NCBI RefSeq assembly: GCF_000004825.1
Contig: NW_008805071.1
Coordinates: 2,046,001-2,110,000, forward strand
DNA length: 64,000 bases
Reading direction: 5' to 3'
From: Heterostelium album PN500
Taxonomy: Eukaryota; Evosea; Eumycetozoa; Acytosteliales; Acytosteliaceae
The position numbers and the translations under genes are program-made. The stretch's first letter is position 1. Every line of letters starts with the position of its first letter. This document shows positions 53,586-63,933 of the stretch, piece after piece. The notes under the pieces are model-generated. The model had not been told where the DNA came from and ran no database searches. It saw nothing but the letters and a program-made list of their open reading frames with translations.

Positions 53586-54934
53586 ATGCAAGAAGCAATA
53601 ATGCAATTTATCAATAATAAAATTGTAGAAACACCAAAAGTGTTTTCCAATTATACTCATTGTCTTAACAATGTCATGAGCTGTGTAGACTTTGTATTTC
53701 CATCAGCTGATGAAAATTCTTCTAAAAGATTAAAATCAAATAACAACAACAACAATGTAAGAATATTTAATTTATTTAAATATTTTTTATAATTTTAATT
53801 ATTAATTTGTTTACTTATTTTTTTATTTATAAGGTAAATAAAATAAAATCAAATATTTCTGAATGTATAGATGTAAATATTCAATGTAATAATAATAGTA
53901 ATAATAGTAATAATAGTAATAATAGTAATAATAATAATATAGAATCATTTATTTCACATTTGGAAAGAATATCAAATGAACCAATTGAACCTAGTTTCTC
54001 GGAGATGTATGATTGTCAGAATGATGAATCGATGTATATGTTCTTCCTTTCCATCCAGGCAGATTACCAATTCTACACTCATTGTCTATCGGTATTGGAA
54101 GCAGGATTGTCCAAGTGTTTCAAAGCCTCGATTGTCATCCCACGTGGATCTTTCGCTACACGATCAGGTTTGAAGTGTACACTAGATCTAGACGTAGATC
54201 TTATTCTGCCACGTTCCTATATAACACCCGAGCAAATGACACCAAACGAATTCCCAACCTTGGTAAATGTACTCTCGAAAATACTGCCTAAACATCTGAG
54301 TTGCATTCAAAACGTATCGGTCAACAATACAAGAAGCTTCTCATTTGATATGGTCATAGAGGGTGTAAGAGTACCAGTCGATCTATTCCCCAAATTGATT
54401 GGACAGAATGGACGTGTCTATACAGTAACCCCAACCCGCCAGAATACACCACGTGATTGGGTTACCACCAGTATTTTCACCCAAGAGCAACAACAATGTA
54501 AATTCGACGAAACTAAACTCTGTGCTATTCTGCTGCTGAAACTCTGGAGAAAAGATATGAAACAAATGCATCCTCTTGAAATGTCTATACTAAAAGGCTA
54601 CCATATAGTTTTAGCAATGGAAAAGATAGTTCAAATGCCAACAACATCAAATAATGAAACTTCAACTATCAAAAACAATAACAACAATAATAATAGAGAT
54701 TTTTCAAGAAAAGCTGTACTTTCAAACCTGAAAAGTATTGTACAATGTCTACTTAAATCATATACATACTATCCAAAGTTAACAGAAGATGTCAACTCAC
54801 CGCTGTACGATTGCCGAAGTGAGTTTATTGAATATGGAGTTGATCAATCGAAAGCAGAAAATAATTTAGTTGGTGAAACACTATCTAAACTTTTGTGTAA
54901 ACTTTTATCAGATTTAAATCAAATTAAAATTTAA
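53586..54934 (+). CDS. OAS/cGAS-like nucleotidyltransferase
   Basis: Exons 53586-53756 and 53834-54934 encode 423 residues. After an Asn-repeat linker (about residues 50-95) a nucleotidyltransferase fold begins: PRGSFATRSGL (Gly162-Ser163), then LDLDVDLIL (Asp175, Asp177, Asp179), and the third acidic residue in VPVDLFP (Asp240). FSFDMVIEGVRVPVDLFP and the later TKLCAILLLKLWRKDMKQMHPLEMSILKGYHIVLAME parallel the OAS1 pattern (EFDVLPAF, then SLIRLVKHWY and the ELLTVYAWE helix). This supports the OAS/cGAS/CD-NTase group rather than poly(A) polymerase or TUTase. Such enzymes make 2'-5' oligoadenylates or cyclic dinucleotides on sensing nucleic acid or infection. Activity, ligand and product here are unknown. 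No downstream effector was recognised in the window. Confidence 0.7.
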
Positions 54935-55322
54935 TAATAATTAAAAGAAGGCGCCTTTTTGTAAATAAATTTTAACAAAATTTTTTTTTTTGATTGACCA
55001 ATTTTGTATTTTAATAAAAATACTTTTTAATTTTTTTATTAGAGATCAATAAAATAAAAAGATCAAACCAATGAATAAATAAAATTGATATCATATATAT
55101 TTTAATTTTCGTCATGACAGCTGTGACAATTAATATTTGGTACTATATTTATATTATAGATTAAACCAATTAAATTATCAAATCTATAAAATGAAAATGA
55201 GTCTTTTTTTTATTAATTTATTAATTTATTAATTTAATATTATTAATATCAATTAATTATAATTTATATATGATTTTTTTTATTTATTAATCTATCAATA
55301 AGTTTATGATTAGATTATTAAA
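54935..55322. other. Intergenic, about 390 bases
   Basis: GGCGCC followed by T5 at 54950-54960 lies just downstream of the nucleotidyltransferase stop. The rest is AT-rich with ATTAATTT repeats near 55212-55240. No gene seen. Confidence 0.5.
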
Positions 55323-56789
55323 ATGAATAAAGATTTAAATAATATTATCAATTCAAATAAAAAGTTGTTGGATATATTAAAATCCAACAGATCTGAAATC
55401 AGACAATGTGAAAGGAAATTACATGACTACTTAATAACTAAAACTCATAGTCTATGTCTACCTATAGATCAACAGATTGAAAAAATCAACCTAAAAATTA
55501 ATAATAATCTTTCAAAATTAAAAGAAATTGGAATAAAATCAACTTTGAAAGAGGATAAAGATAGTAATAGTTCTAACAGTTGTAATAATAATATTAATAA
55601 TAATAACTATGAATATTCTGATGAATATATTTTATTATCATCCTCCATAGATGAAACAGATTATCAGAAAATATTGGAGAATCTAAGGGAGTTCAATCAA
55701 TTCAATCAAGAGGATAAAAAAACAGTTACAGAATGTTTAAAAGATTTGAATATAACCAACGTTGATATTAAACTTCAAGAATATCGAGTGCACCAGAGTG
55801 AACATGAATTGGAGGAAATCATGAGGAGAATTTCGAAATCAATGGTGGAAACAAACCATACTGTGATCGTTTCAATTTCTAAAACCGATAATGTTATCAG
55901 AGCAACTTTGATCAATCTTCTCGATCAAAAAACTCAAGATCTTGAGTTCTCTGGTCAGAGTAATATTCAAACGATGATAACAAAAAGAGATGGTAGTGGT
56001 GTGGTGTATTTGTTTGGTATTCAACATTTCATTGCCTTGACGATTAATAAGTGTCTTCAACCCTCTATTAAAATCTTTGATAAACGAAAGCAACTTGGAA
56101 GCAGAATATCCGCTTGCTATGATAACATGGAAGGCTTCTACATTGTCAGCGTCGAAGGAAGCACTAGGTTTCCAATCAAAGTATTCCAGCTTTTATACTT
56201 TGAAGGTCAAATGGCAACCAAAGAAATCTATGTATTCAACGATCTCGAAAATGAGATAGGTATAATCAAAGGTCAACTAGTTTCCTTTATATTTGAAAGA
56301 AAACTATATATTCTAATAATCAATAATAATAATGATAATAATGATAATAATAAGTTCATTATCATTGATTTACTATTAAAAAATAATAATAATAATAATA
56401 AGTTAATAATCAATGATATACCATTAAAAAATAATAATAATAATAATGATATATTTTCAAATGTACTGGCTTGTTGTGCTGATGATATAGATGGTTTGAT
56501 TTTTATCTATTATAGAGATCATAGCTTTATACAGTACGACATTAAAGCAAAACAAGTTAAAGAACTTAGAGGGAGATTTGGTTTTGCTATAGATGATGAC
56601 ACGTACCTATCAATGGTGTACAATAGACAAGTTATATTTGAATACTCCAATAAGAGCACGATCTATCTACTCGGTGGTCAGACACGTGGCAACTATATCT
56701 ACTCTATCAAAGACAACCAATGGTATCGATTCTATAACTCTGATACCTATAATAGAGATCAACAGCCTTCACTTCTTATATATATCTAA
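55323..56789 (+). CDS. B-box-less member of the B-box/Kelch-like family
   Basis: A single exon encodes 488 residues. The N-terminal 170 residues are helical (LLDILKSNRSEIRQCERKLHDYLITK) and match the helical region after the B-box in the neighbours (LHEYLIVEEHKIKKPI). The rest has Kelch-like or beta-propeller strands: FYIVSVEGSTRFPIKVFQL, KEIYVFNDL, LIFIYYRDHSFIQYDI and STIYLLGGQTRGNYIYSIKDNQWYRF. Three Asn-rich loops interrupt the strands. The B-box zinc finger is missing and no upstream exon with one was found. Function unknown; substrate-adaptor type roles are only inferred. It shares orientation with the following B-box gene. Confidence 0.65.
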   Translation: MNKDLNNIINSNKKLLDILKSNRSEIRQCERKLHDYLITKTHSLCLPIDQQIEKINLKINNNLSKLKEIGIKSTLKEDKDSNSSNSCNNNINNNNYEYSDEYILLSSSIDETDYQKILENLREFNQFNQEDKKTVTECLKDLNITNVDIKLQEYRVHQSEHELEEIMRRISKSMVETNHTVIVSISKTDNVIRATLINLLDQKTQDLEFSGQSNIQTMITKRDGSGVVYLFGIQHFIALTINKCLQPSIKIFDKRKQLGSRISACYDNMEGFYIVSVEGSTRFPIKVFQLLYFEGQMATKEIYVFNDLENEIGIIKGQLVSFIFERKLYILIINNNNDNNDNNKFIIIDLLLKNNNNNNKLIINDIPLKNNNNNNDIFSNVLACCADDIDGLIFIYYRDHSFIQYDIKAKQVKELRGRFGFAIDDDTYLSMVYNRQVIFEYSNKSTIYLLGGQTRGNYIYSIKDNQWYRFYNSDTYNRDQQPSLLIYI

Positions 56790-57013
56790 ACACACATCAA
56801 ACATGTGTTTAATTAAATAAATAAAAAAAACTTAACTTTTTCATATTTTTAATACAAAAGACTGAGTAACTTGAAAACTAAAATTTTAATTACTAATTTT
56901 TTTTTTCTTTGACAACCAAGTTCTGGTTTTACAAGAAACTTCAACCCCTTTTAAAATTGATATCATTTTCTTGAGGGAAATAAAATCATTATTTAAAATA
57001 ATAAATAAGAAAA

Positions 57014-58780
57014 ATGGATATAGATAGTATAAATAAATATATTTGCAATATACACAAGAAATCATTAAAGTTAATATGTTTTAATTGTAATATTCTACTG
57101 TGTTCAAGATGTACATCAAAGCATGCCGGTCACACACTGGACCACATCGATGAAATCAAAGGAAATGTACCTCATGCCAACAATGACAAGGAAAGTTGCA
57201 ATCAGAGTAATATTAAAGCGAGCGAATCTGTGGCTGGTGATAGCTCTAGTTTCTCAAATCTTAGATCCGGTTTGGAAGAGATTTGGAAGAGGATAAAGGT
57301 AATGGCGGAAAGACACACACTGCTAGAATCAACAGAGAATGAGATATCGTCGCACTTTCAACAACTACATGAGTATCTCATTGTAGAGGAACACAAAATC
57401 AAGAAACCGATTGTCACCGACAAAGAACAACTACAACAAGAACTATCGATACTTATCGAGGAAATCAAGTCGTTGAACAAAATATTCAGTAATATCAGAC
57501 AATTGAATCATGAAAGTGGTAGAAGTTCAATTACTGTTAGCAGTGGTGGTGGTGGTGGTGATGGTGATGACACCTTCTCAAAAGCAGAAGATACAGAAGA
57601 GTGTTATAAATTGTCAAATATCATCCAGTCTCTACAACGTTCGGCGACTCTCTATGAATTCATTCAGAGAAACAGCGATACTCTATTCTACACATTCCAA
57701 GACAATGAAATCAGTAGTTCCGATAGCAGTATCAATGACTGTGTCCTATTGGATTCAATCATTAAACACAATGAAAAGTTCCAAACTCTGAAGCATACAA
57801 GCGGAAGTAATGCTATCGTTGGCAGAGATAACAACAGTACTCTCTATAAAATCAGAGTGAATACTCCAAACATCCTCCAGATCAAGCAAAAGATTCAAAA
57901 TTCATTTACACTGGTACCGGTAAACAAAGCACAGTTGAATCAGAAGAAAAGAACATTCCTCCTGTCAACCGAGCGCAAAAAGGGCAATAAGCTATACTTT
58001 ACCGAGATGACCAACGGTCGTGTTACCGAGTCGAATTTCAAGGCTGCCGATTACAACTCTGCAGATATCTGGGCGTACAATTCAACGGTACTCGCTGGCG
58101 ATCATATCTACTGCTTTGGTGGCGACTCAAAGAGTAACAAATACCTGAGATTCTGCATTCACACCAAAACAGTCGATCTCAACGAGGAGATGAAGGGTAT
58201 AGAAAACTGTAGCTATCCTGCGGTTTGCTACGACAATCAAGAGTACATCTACATCGTCGATGGCAATTGGAAGAGCGATTCAACTATCACTCGCTACAGT
58301 ATTGAAACGAACAAGTTTGAATTGTTTGCAATCGTCGAGAAGACAACCTATCCGCACATTGCATTCTACTACAACGATTGCATCTACACTGTTCTACCAT
58401 CGAAAAACCGTATTATGAAAGTAAACGTAGCAAACAAGACAGTATCGGATGTTCAATTACAATCGGATACCATTCCTATCAGAAGTTCAAGTTGTACCGA
58501 TGGCAACGGAACAGTCTACGTGTTGACACCTCACCGATTCTACAGATTCCATATCGATAAACCAGTGATTCAAGAACTTAAACAAACTAAAAATATGGAT
58601 TTCAACAATCAATTGATCTATCACCAGGCGTCACCATTGGAAACATTTATCTACTCTATCCAAGGAAATGGTCACAACTCTGTTTACTCTATAGAGAATG
58701 ATAGTTGGGAGCAGGTCCTACCAGATGATACTTCAAATAGAACTAACTGTGCTTCTATCATATATTCAATTAGCGATTAA
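57014..58780 (+). CDS. B-box zinc finger/Kelch-like protein
   Basis: A single exon encodes 588 residues. A B-box is formed by Cys11, His14, Cys22, Cys25, Cys30, Cys33, His37 and His40 (CNIHKK, CFNCNILLCSRCTSKH, AGH). A coiled helical stretch follows (residues 75-165), with a Gly5 run near 185. The C-terminal 300 residues repeat Kelch-like strands (YCFGGDSKSNKYLRFCIHT, YIYIVDGNWKSDSTITRYSI, YVLTPHRFYRFHID, FIYSIQGNGHNSVYSI). The order B-box, coiled coil and propeller is TRIM-like, without a RING. Dictyostelids carry expanded families of this type, and individual roles are unknown. It is a paralog of the genes at 55323, 59011 and 62451. Confidence 0.8.
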   Translation: MDIDSINKYICNIHKKSLKLICFNCNILLCSRCTSKHAGHTLDHIDEIKGNVPHANNDKESCNQSNIKASESVAGDSSSFSNLRSGLEEIWKRIKVMAERHTLLESTENEISSHFQQLHEYLIVEEHKIKKPIVTDKEQLQQELSILIEEIKSLNKIFSNIRQLNHESGRSSITVSSGGGGGDGDDTFSKAEDTEECYKLSNIIQSLQRSATLYEFIQRNSDTLFYTFQDNEISSSDSSINDCVLLDSIIKHNEKFQTLKHTSGSNAIVGRDNNSTLYKIRVNTPNILQIKQKIQNSFTLVPVNKAQLNQKKRTFLLSTERKKGNKLYFTEMTNGRVTESNFKAADYNSADIWAYNSTVLAGDHIYCFGGDSKSNKYLRFCIHTKTVDLNEEMKGIENCSYPAVCYDNQEYIYIVDGNWKSDSTITRYSIETNKFELFAIVEKTTYPHIAFYYNDCIYTVLPSKNRIMKVNVANKTVSDVQLQSDTIPIRSSSCTDGNGTVYVLTPHRFYRFHIDKPVIQELKQTKNMDFNNQLIYHQASPLETFIYSIQGNGHNSVYSIENDSWEQVLPDDTSNRTNCASIIYSISD

Positions 58781-59010
58781 TAAATAAAACACCTTTATAA
58801 AACTCAACAAATTTTTTTTTTTTTAAATAAATTATGAAACCAATGTTTACACAGATAAATATAATAAAGCTTAATAATGAATTTATTTCTTAATGAAAAT
58901 ATGATACCAATTTATAAATATATATTTTTAAATAAAAACAAAATGATTGTATATCTTATTATTTTTTAGTAAAGCTCACCAAAATTTTTGTTAGTTTTTT
59001 TAGATGAGTC

Positions 59011-60228
59011 TTATTCACTTTCAAACATTGACTTGAAAATAATATCTATTTGGTGATAAATTTCTTGGAAAGAGACAATAACAGAATTGAATGTAAGTAG
59101 GAAGCAACTGTGTTGTATCAAACTTAGAACCACAAGGTCATAAAGACCCAGTGCAAAACGTGAAAGATTTGGGTCATCTTGAAGTAAGTTTATTCGATGT
59201 AGGAGCACCACCATTACTTGAGAGGGTTGATAATTCTGGCCAACTATCTTGGAGCCAATATTGAAATTACTGAAAAAGAATTCCAATGATTGAGTTGAAC
59301 ACACACTACTAAGTAGATTACACAAAGATTTTGTATCTAGGTAATTGATGTCGTGTGTATTTAGAACATCGATAACACTTGACTCCAAGGAAGACCTTCC
59401 TTCCTTTAAATAAAGGATGAACTGTCTCTCGCTTGGGTCCGGGTAGAATGGTTTCTTTAGAAGACTAAAGTACAAAAAAAGGAAATTGATTTTGCTGGCC
59501 ACTCTTCTGTTGACATCCATACTTTTGGTTTCAGATTTAATAAAAGCAACAATGTCAAAGGGTACATCTGGAAACGTAATATCGTGTGGATCGCTTATGC
59601 TCACCCACTTTCCAGTGGTAGGGTTATATCTTTCTTCAGTTTCTTTTTGTGGGCTTTCACCTGAAGCCGGTGTTCCATCGGGATTGGCAGTAGCGATGGT
59701 CATATCGGTCATGGAGGCCGTAAGATTCACAAGATTGTACTTTTCGGTGGTTACGGTCACTTCGTTGTTCATTTCCAAACTCGGTTTAAACTCGCCACTG
59801 CCATTGCTCGACATCATCGATTCTTCGACAGCTTTGAAGATGGTGTACTGTGTCTTTGGCTGGGCGGTATACTTCTCAAGAATGGTTACAAACTCTTGTC
59901 TGTTCTCCAGCACTGGTTTGACCAGCCAATGCTCCTCCACTATCAGTTGCTTGTGGTATGTCTCGAATAGCTTAATGATACTCTTAGTGACTTCATCATG
60001 TGACTTTATCTTTTTGGCCAACATCTTTGATTTGTCAGAGTTAAATTCAAATTGAACATTTAACTTTTCAACCTGCTGTGAAGGTAAGTTGGGTGATTTC
60101 ACAAATGCATGACCTCTGTGGACAGGTAATGTAATACAATCACCACACACCAATATATTGCACTCCTCACACAGAAACTTAACCTTCTTCTGAGGATGAA
60201 ATTGACATTTTTCTGCTGCTGCTGACAT
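59011..60228 (-). CDS. B-box zinc finger family protein, paralog 1
   Basis: A single exon on the minus strand encodes 405 residues. The B-box is Cys8, His11, Cys20, Cys23, Cys28, Cys31, His37 and His40 (KCQFHPQKK, CEECNILVCGDC). A helical region follows (LFETYHKQLIVEEHWLVKPVLENRQEF). The middle has Thr/Ser-rich sequence and RYNPTTGKWVSI, a Kelch-like fragment. The last 150 residues (CSTQSLEFFFSNFNIGSKIVGQN..VMVVLLHRINLLQDDPNLSRFALGLYDLVVLSLIQHSC) are shared with paralog 2 and look helical. Residues 1-120 are nearly identical to paralog 2 while the middle is unrelated, so this pair is a mosaic. Function unknown. Confidence 0.78.
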   Translation of the reverse strand: MSAAAEKCQFHPQKKVKFLCEECNILVCGDCITLPVHRGHAFVKSPNLPSQQVEKLNVQFEFNSDKSKMLAKKIKSHDEVTKSIIKLFETYHKQLIVEEHWLVKPVLENRQEFVTILEKYTAQPKTQYTIFKAVEESMMSSNGSGEFKPSLEMNNEVTVTTEKYNLVNLTASMTDMTIATANPDGTPASGESPQKETEERYNPTTGKWVSISDPHDITFPDVPFDIVAFIKSETKSMDVNRRVASKINFLFLYFSLLKKPFYPDPSERQFILYLKEGRSSLESSVIDVLNTHDINYLDTKSLCNLLSSVCSTQSLEFFFSNFNIGSKIVGQNYQPSQVMVVLLHRINLLQDDPNLSRFALGLYDLVVLSLIQHSCFLLTFNSVIVSFQEIYHQIDIIFKSMFESE

Positions 60229-60708
60229 GATTATTCTTTAATTTATGGACTAAACAATTTTTAAATAATAATAAAAATAATTTGTAGTAATAATAATATC
60301 TTAGTTAGCGATATGGTTCTTATAATGTGACTACATCAAGCTTAAGCTTTTGTATGTATTTTAAATCTATATAGATGACCTGCCTATGTTTATTTATTAT
60401 TTGTTGTTAGATATGTTATCTTAAGTGTTCTATTAAGTACAGGTGTCCTTAAATAATAATAAATGAAAGCAAGTTGTATTTGTTTGTAATAAATAAACTT
60501 CCTGTGTTATTCTTTTGAGCATTTCAGGATCGATTGTTTAATAAAAAATATAATTCAAATAAAAATAAATAATATCTAAACCTACCTAAATAAAAGTTTA
60601 TTTATTATGATTTGTTTTGATTTTCTGTTCTTGCTGTGATTCTACGCTACAGGTGTCCTTCAAATAAGATGTGCAGAGAAGTTTTTTTTTTTGTTAAATA
60701 AACTTTCG

Positions 60709-60734
60709 ATAGGTTTGATTCAATTCAAACCTAT
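60709..60734. repeat. Perfect hairpin, 10-bp arms
   Basis: ATAGGTTTGA and TCAAACCTAT flank the loop TTCAAT. Partial extension of the arms is possible (TTCG outside). Not matched to a known element. Confidence 0.6.
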
Positions 60735-60773
60735 ATTCGACACTTTTGTTAGAAATATTGTTTTTGTTAGTGA

Positions 60774-60809
60774 AGATTTCATTTTCCGGAATTAAAACCA
60801 TAGTTTTGT
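60774..60809 (+). repeat. Dispersed short repeat, copy B
   Basis: Matches 11504-11538 in the same orientation over about 35 bases (AGATTTCATTTTCCGGAATT and beyond). Copy A is upstream of the transaldolase gene; copy B is between B-box paralogs. Confidence 0.5.
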
Positions 60810-61395
60810 ATTCTATTCTAGGACGTGTGTCCTTCAAATAAAACATTGTGAATGGCATATGTGTATGAAAAATAGATTCTTATAGTTTTACTGCTCAAAT
60901 AAACATTGGCAATAATAAATGTTTAAAAATGGTGTTTTAAAAATTACATACATTTTTTTTTTCCTCCAATTTATTTATTTAATTAAATTAAAATTTAATT
61001 TTCTCAAGGGGGGGAGAAAATTAAATTTGCAAATTTGGGGTATAACGCGCACAATACAAACGGATTGGTTTTTTTCAGAATTTGAAACCCTTTTAAAAAA
61101 ATTGAATTTTTTATCAACTTCTTTAATTTTCATTGTTTTTGAATGAGTGAAAGGGCTATAAAAATAAAAAGTTGAGTTTCGCGTTTGAAGTAGCAATGTA
61201 AGTTATTTGATCATGAACAAAAAAAAAAAAAAAATTCAAAAAATGTGTGGGAACTGTTCTTTTTTTGTTGTTTCGATTTTCATTGTATTATTGAATGAAT
61301 CATTTCCTAATATTTATTGCCTCAGCGATGTATTTAATTACATACTTAAGAGAGATAAAAAAAAAAAAATTTATTGAAACTTTTTCTTAAACGCA

Positions 61396-61470
61396 CTACG
61401 GTGTATTGTCCTTTAGACTGCAACTTAAAGAAGTATCTATCTTGTCATAGACTTTTTGGAAACCAACAAC
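61396..61470 (-). pseudogene. Relic of a third B-box paralog (C-terminal tail)
   Basis: On the minus strand the stretch reads VGFQKVYDKIDTSL, then diverged sequence and a stop. It matches VGFQEVYRKINTIF at the end of paralog 2 and VSFQEIYHQIDIIF in paralog 1. The matching flank (61270-61390) parallels 62330-62455. Upstream coding sequence is missing, so this is the truncated remains of another tandem copy. Confidence 0.6.
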
Positions 61471-62450
61471 TTACAGTAATAATAATTGGTGAGAGCAAGT
61501 TTTATTTTTTTGTAATAAATAAACTTCCTGTGTTATTCTATTGATCATTTCACAATGATTGTAATAAAAAATATAATTCAATTCAAACAAAAATAAAATT
61601 CAAATAAAATAGGTTAGAAATCATTTAATTTAAGCTCCATTCTTTTAATGCACATAGTTTTCTTTCTTAACTTATAGTTATAATATTGTTATTAAATTTG
61701 GCGAAAAAAAAAAATGAATTTTTAATCAAAAAATTCGCATTAATATTAACGTTTAAAACCTAGATACAAAAGTTGATGAAGTTAAAAAAAAATTAAAAAC
61801 AATTTTTTGATTTAATTTTTTTTTTTTTTTTTTTTTTGATTGTAATGTGAAAAAAATTTTTGAAATTTTGTGTATGTATGAAAGATGAGAATATAATCTG
61901 ACTGAAAATGAGTGTAGTGAGTCAAATGACTCATTAAATACTAGTATTTTTCAAAAAGGAGAAATTTAAGTTTTCAAATTTTTGTTATTTTTTTTTTTTT
62001 GATCACAAAAAGTTAGAAAGTAAAATATTAAGTTTTCAAAAATTTATCTAAGCTTACTATGTAATTAAATACATAGTTAAAGCTATAATATTAATGTGTT
62101 GGCCATTTTGAAGTCTATTGATTGCAATGTGGTATTCTTGATTGTCATAACAAACCGGTGGGTAGCTACGGTTTATTCATTCAATCACCAACAAATAATA
62201 AACCTTTTTTCTGATAACAAAAATAAAAAACAATTTATTTAATATCTTTTTGAGAAAATAAATTGTTTATCATGATATTCACAAGATGGTGATATCAAAG
62301 ATATCTTAAAAATAATATCTAATAGTTGTTATTTCAATTTTCATTGTATTAATGAATGAAACATTTCCTAATATTATAGCTTCAACAATGTATTTAATTA
62401 CATAGTAATCTTAGATACAAAAAAAATTTATTGAAACTTTTTTTTGTTTC

Positions 62451-63933
62451 TTAAATGGTCGAAAGTGTTTTGTCTTTTTGGGTAGACTTCTTCTTAAAGA
62501 TTGTATTTATCTTTCTATAGACTTCTTGGAAACCAACAACACCGGGGTTGATTGAATTAAGAAGGAAACAACTATGCTGAATTAAACATAGTATTATAAG
62601 ATCATAAAGATCTTTGGCAAAACATGAAAGTGTTGGATCACTTTCCAGTGAGTCTAGTTGTTGTAGGAGAACCACCATGACCTCGGAACGATTACGATTT
62701 TGGGCAACCACCTTTGACCCAACATTGAAACTATCGTAGAAGAAATCCAATGAAGAGACTGACCTCGCATCATTCAGTAGTGCAACTAATGACTCTTTTT
62801 CCAGTAAATTGGCTTCATACCAATTTATAACAAGGTGAATGCTAAACTCCAAATCATCAACTCCTTTTTTTAAATTAACCATCAAACTGGTTCATATATG
62901 GGTCTGGATTGAATGGTTCTATATATCTATTCTCACGTCGGGAGTATCTTGCCAAGTCATCAATCTTGCTGGCCACCATTGAGATGATAAACCTATTCTC
63001 GGTTTTATATTCATTGTTTTTAGCCATGTCAAAGTGTCCCTGTGAAAATTGATAATCTCCTTTTGGTTGGCTCTGCCACTCTTCAATGTTTGTATTATAC
63101 ACCTGCCTCATTGCTTGTACAGTTATAACCTCGTGATAAAGTGGAGTAAATTGTTGAAGGTTATCCAAAACATCAAATATATTACGAGAGATGTTTTTCT
63201 TTGTAGCTTTAATTTTGCGCTGGCTCTTTCGTTTGTGAAGGATAGAGGTAGTAGATGATTTGGAGTGCTTGTTTCGTTTAAGATTTTTGTTTGATGAACT
63301 CCGACCTTGCTTTAGTGATTTTTCAGCACTTGATGAATCACTTGTTGACAGTGGAATACATTTACCAGTCAAGATATCAAATTTGTCGATACGGTCCATG
63401 GTAATATTGTTCTGAATACCACCGATAAGGTAGATGTATCGACCGTTATCGTAGTAGCAGGCAAGTGAGGAACCACCTTTCGTTGGGATACTGTCGAGAC
63501 AATCCCATTTTCTGGTGTTGATGTTGAAACGTTCGAATGTATTCAACGTGTCATTTCCACCGAGCTGGGCGATATACTTCTCGAGAATAGTTACCAATTG
63601 TTGCCTACTCTCCAGTACCGGCTTCGCCAATCTATGCTCTTCCACTATCAGTTGCTCGTGATATGTCTTGAACAGTTTATTAATATTTTTGGTGACTTCA
63701 TCATGTGACTTTATCTTTTTGGCCAATTTATGTGCTTTGTCAAAGTTAAATTCAAACGGAACATTTAACTTTTCAACCTGCTGTGAAGGTAAGTTGGGTG
63801 GCTTCACAAATGCATGGCCTCTGTGGCCAGGTAATGTAATACAATCACCACACACCAATATATTGCACTCCTCACATAGAAACTTAACCTTCTTCTGAGG
63901 ATGAGATTGACATTTTTCTGCTTTTGCTGACAT
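62451..63933 (-). CDS. B-box zinc finger/Kelch family protein, paralog 2, with a frame break
   Basis: The first frame (63933-62875) encodes 352 residues: a B-box at Cys8, His11, Cys20, Cys23, Cys28, Cys31, His37 and His40, the helical LFKTYHEQLIVEEHRLAKP region, a Kelch repeat (NTLNTFERFN, YIYLIGGIQNNITMDRIDKFDI) and a Lys/Ser-rich stretch. It stops at YMNQFDG. The conserved C-terminal domain (FFYDSFNVGSKVVAQN..VMVVLLQQLDS) continues in another frame (62885-62451). One extra G near 62883 explains the shift: QF-MVNLKKG would align with QF-ILYLKEG of paralog 1. This may be a disabled host gene or an assembly error. The 5' flanks of both paralogs match (TGGACTAAACA). Confidence 0.75.

Larger units (their letters stand above)
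60229..62450. other. Intergenic, 2.2 kb, repeat-rich, between the two B-box paralogs
   Basis: It holds three copies of a GTGTCCTT(C)AAATAA motif (about 60442, 60651 and 60827), a direct repeat of about 120 bases (60466-60600 against 61490-61620), a 26-base hairpin (60709-60734), a copy of a dispersed repeat (60774), a relic of a third paralog tail (61396-61470), and palindromes at 61918-61949. The 61270-61390 flank also matches 62330-62455. No intact gene seen. Confidence 0.6.

Noticed and set aside
62152-62174. AAACCG/CGGTTT hairpin with tRNA-like flavour
   Set aside because: No acceptor stem, anticodon arm or B-box promoter sequence; arms of only six bases.
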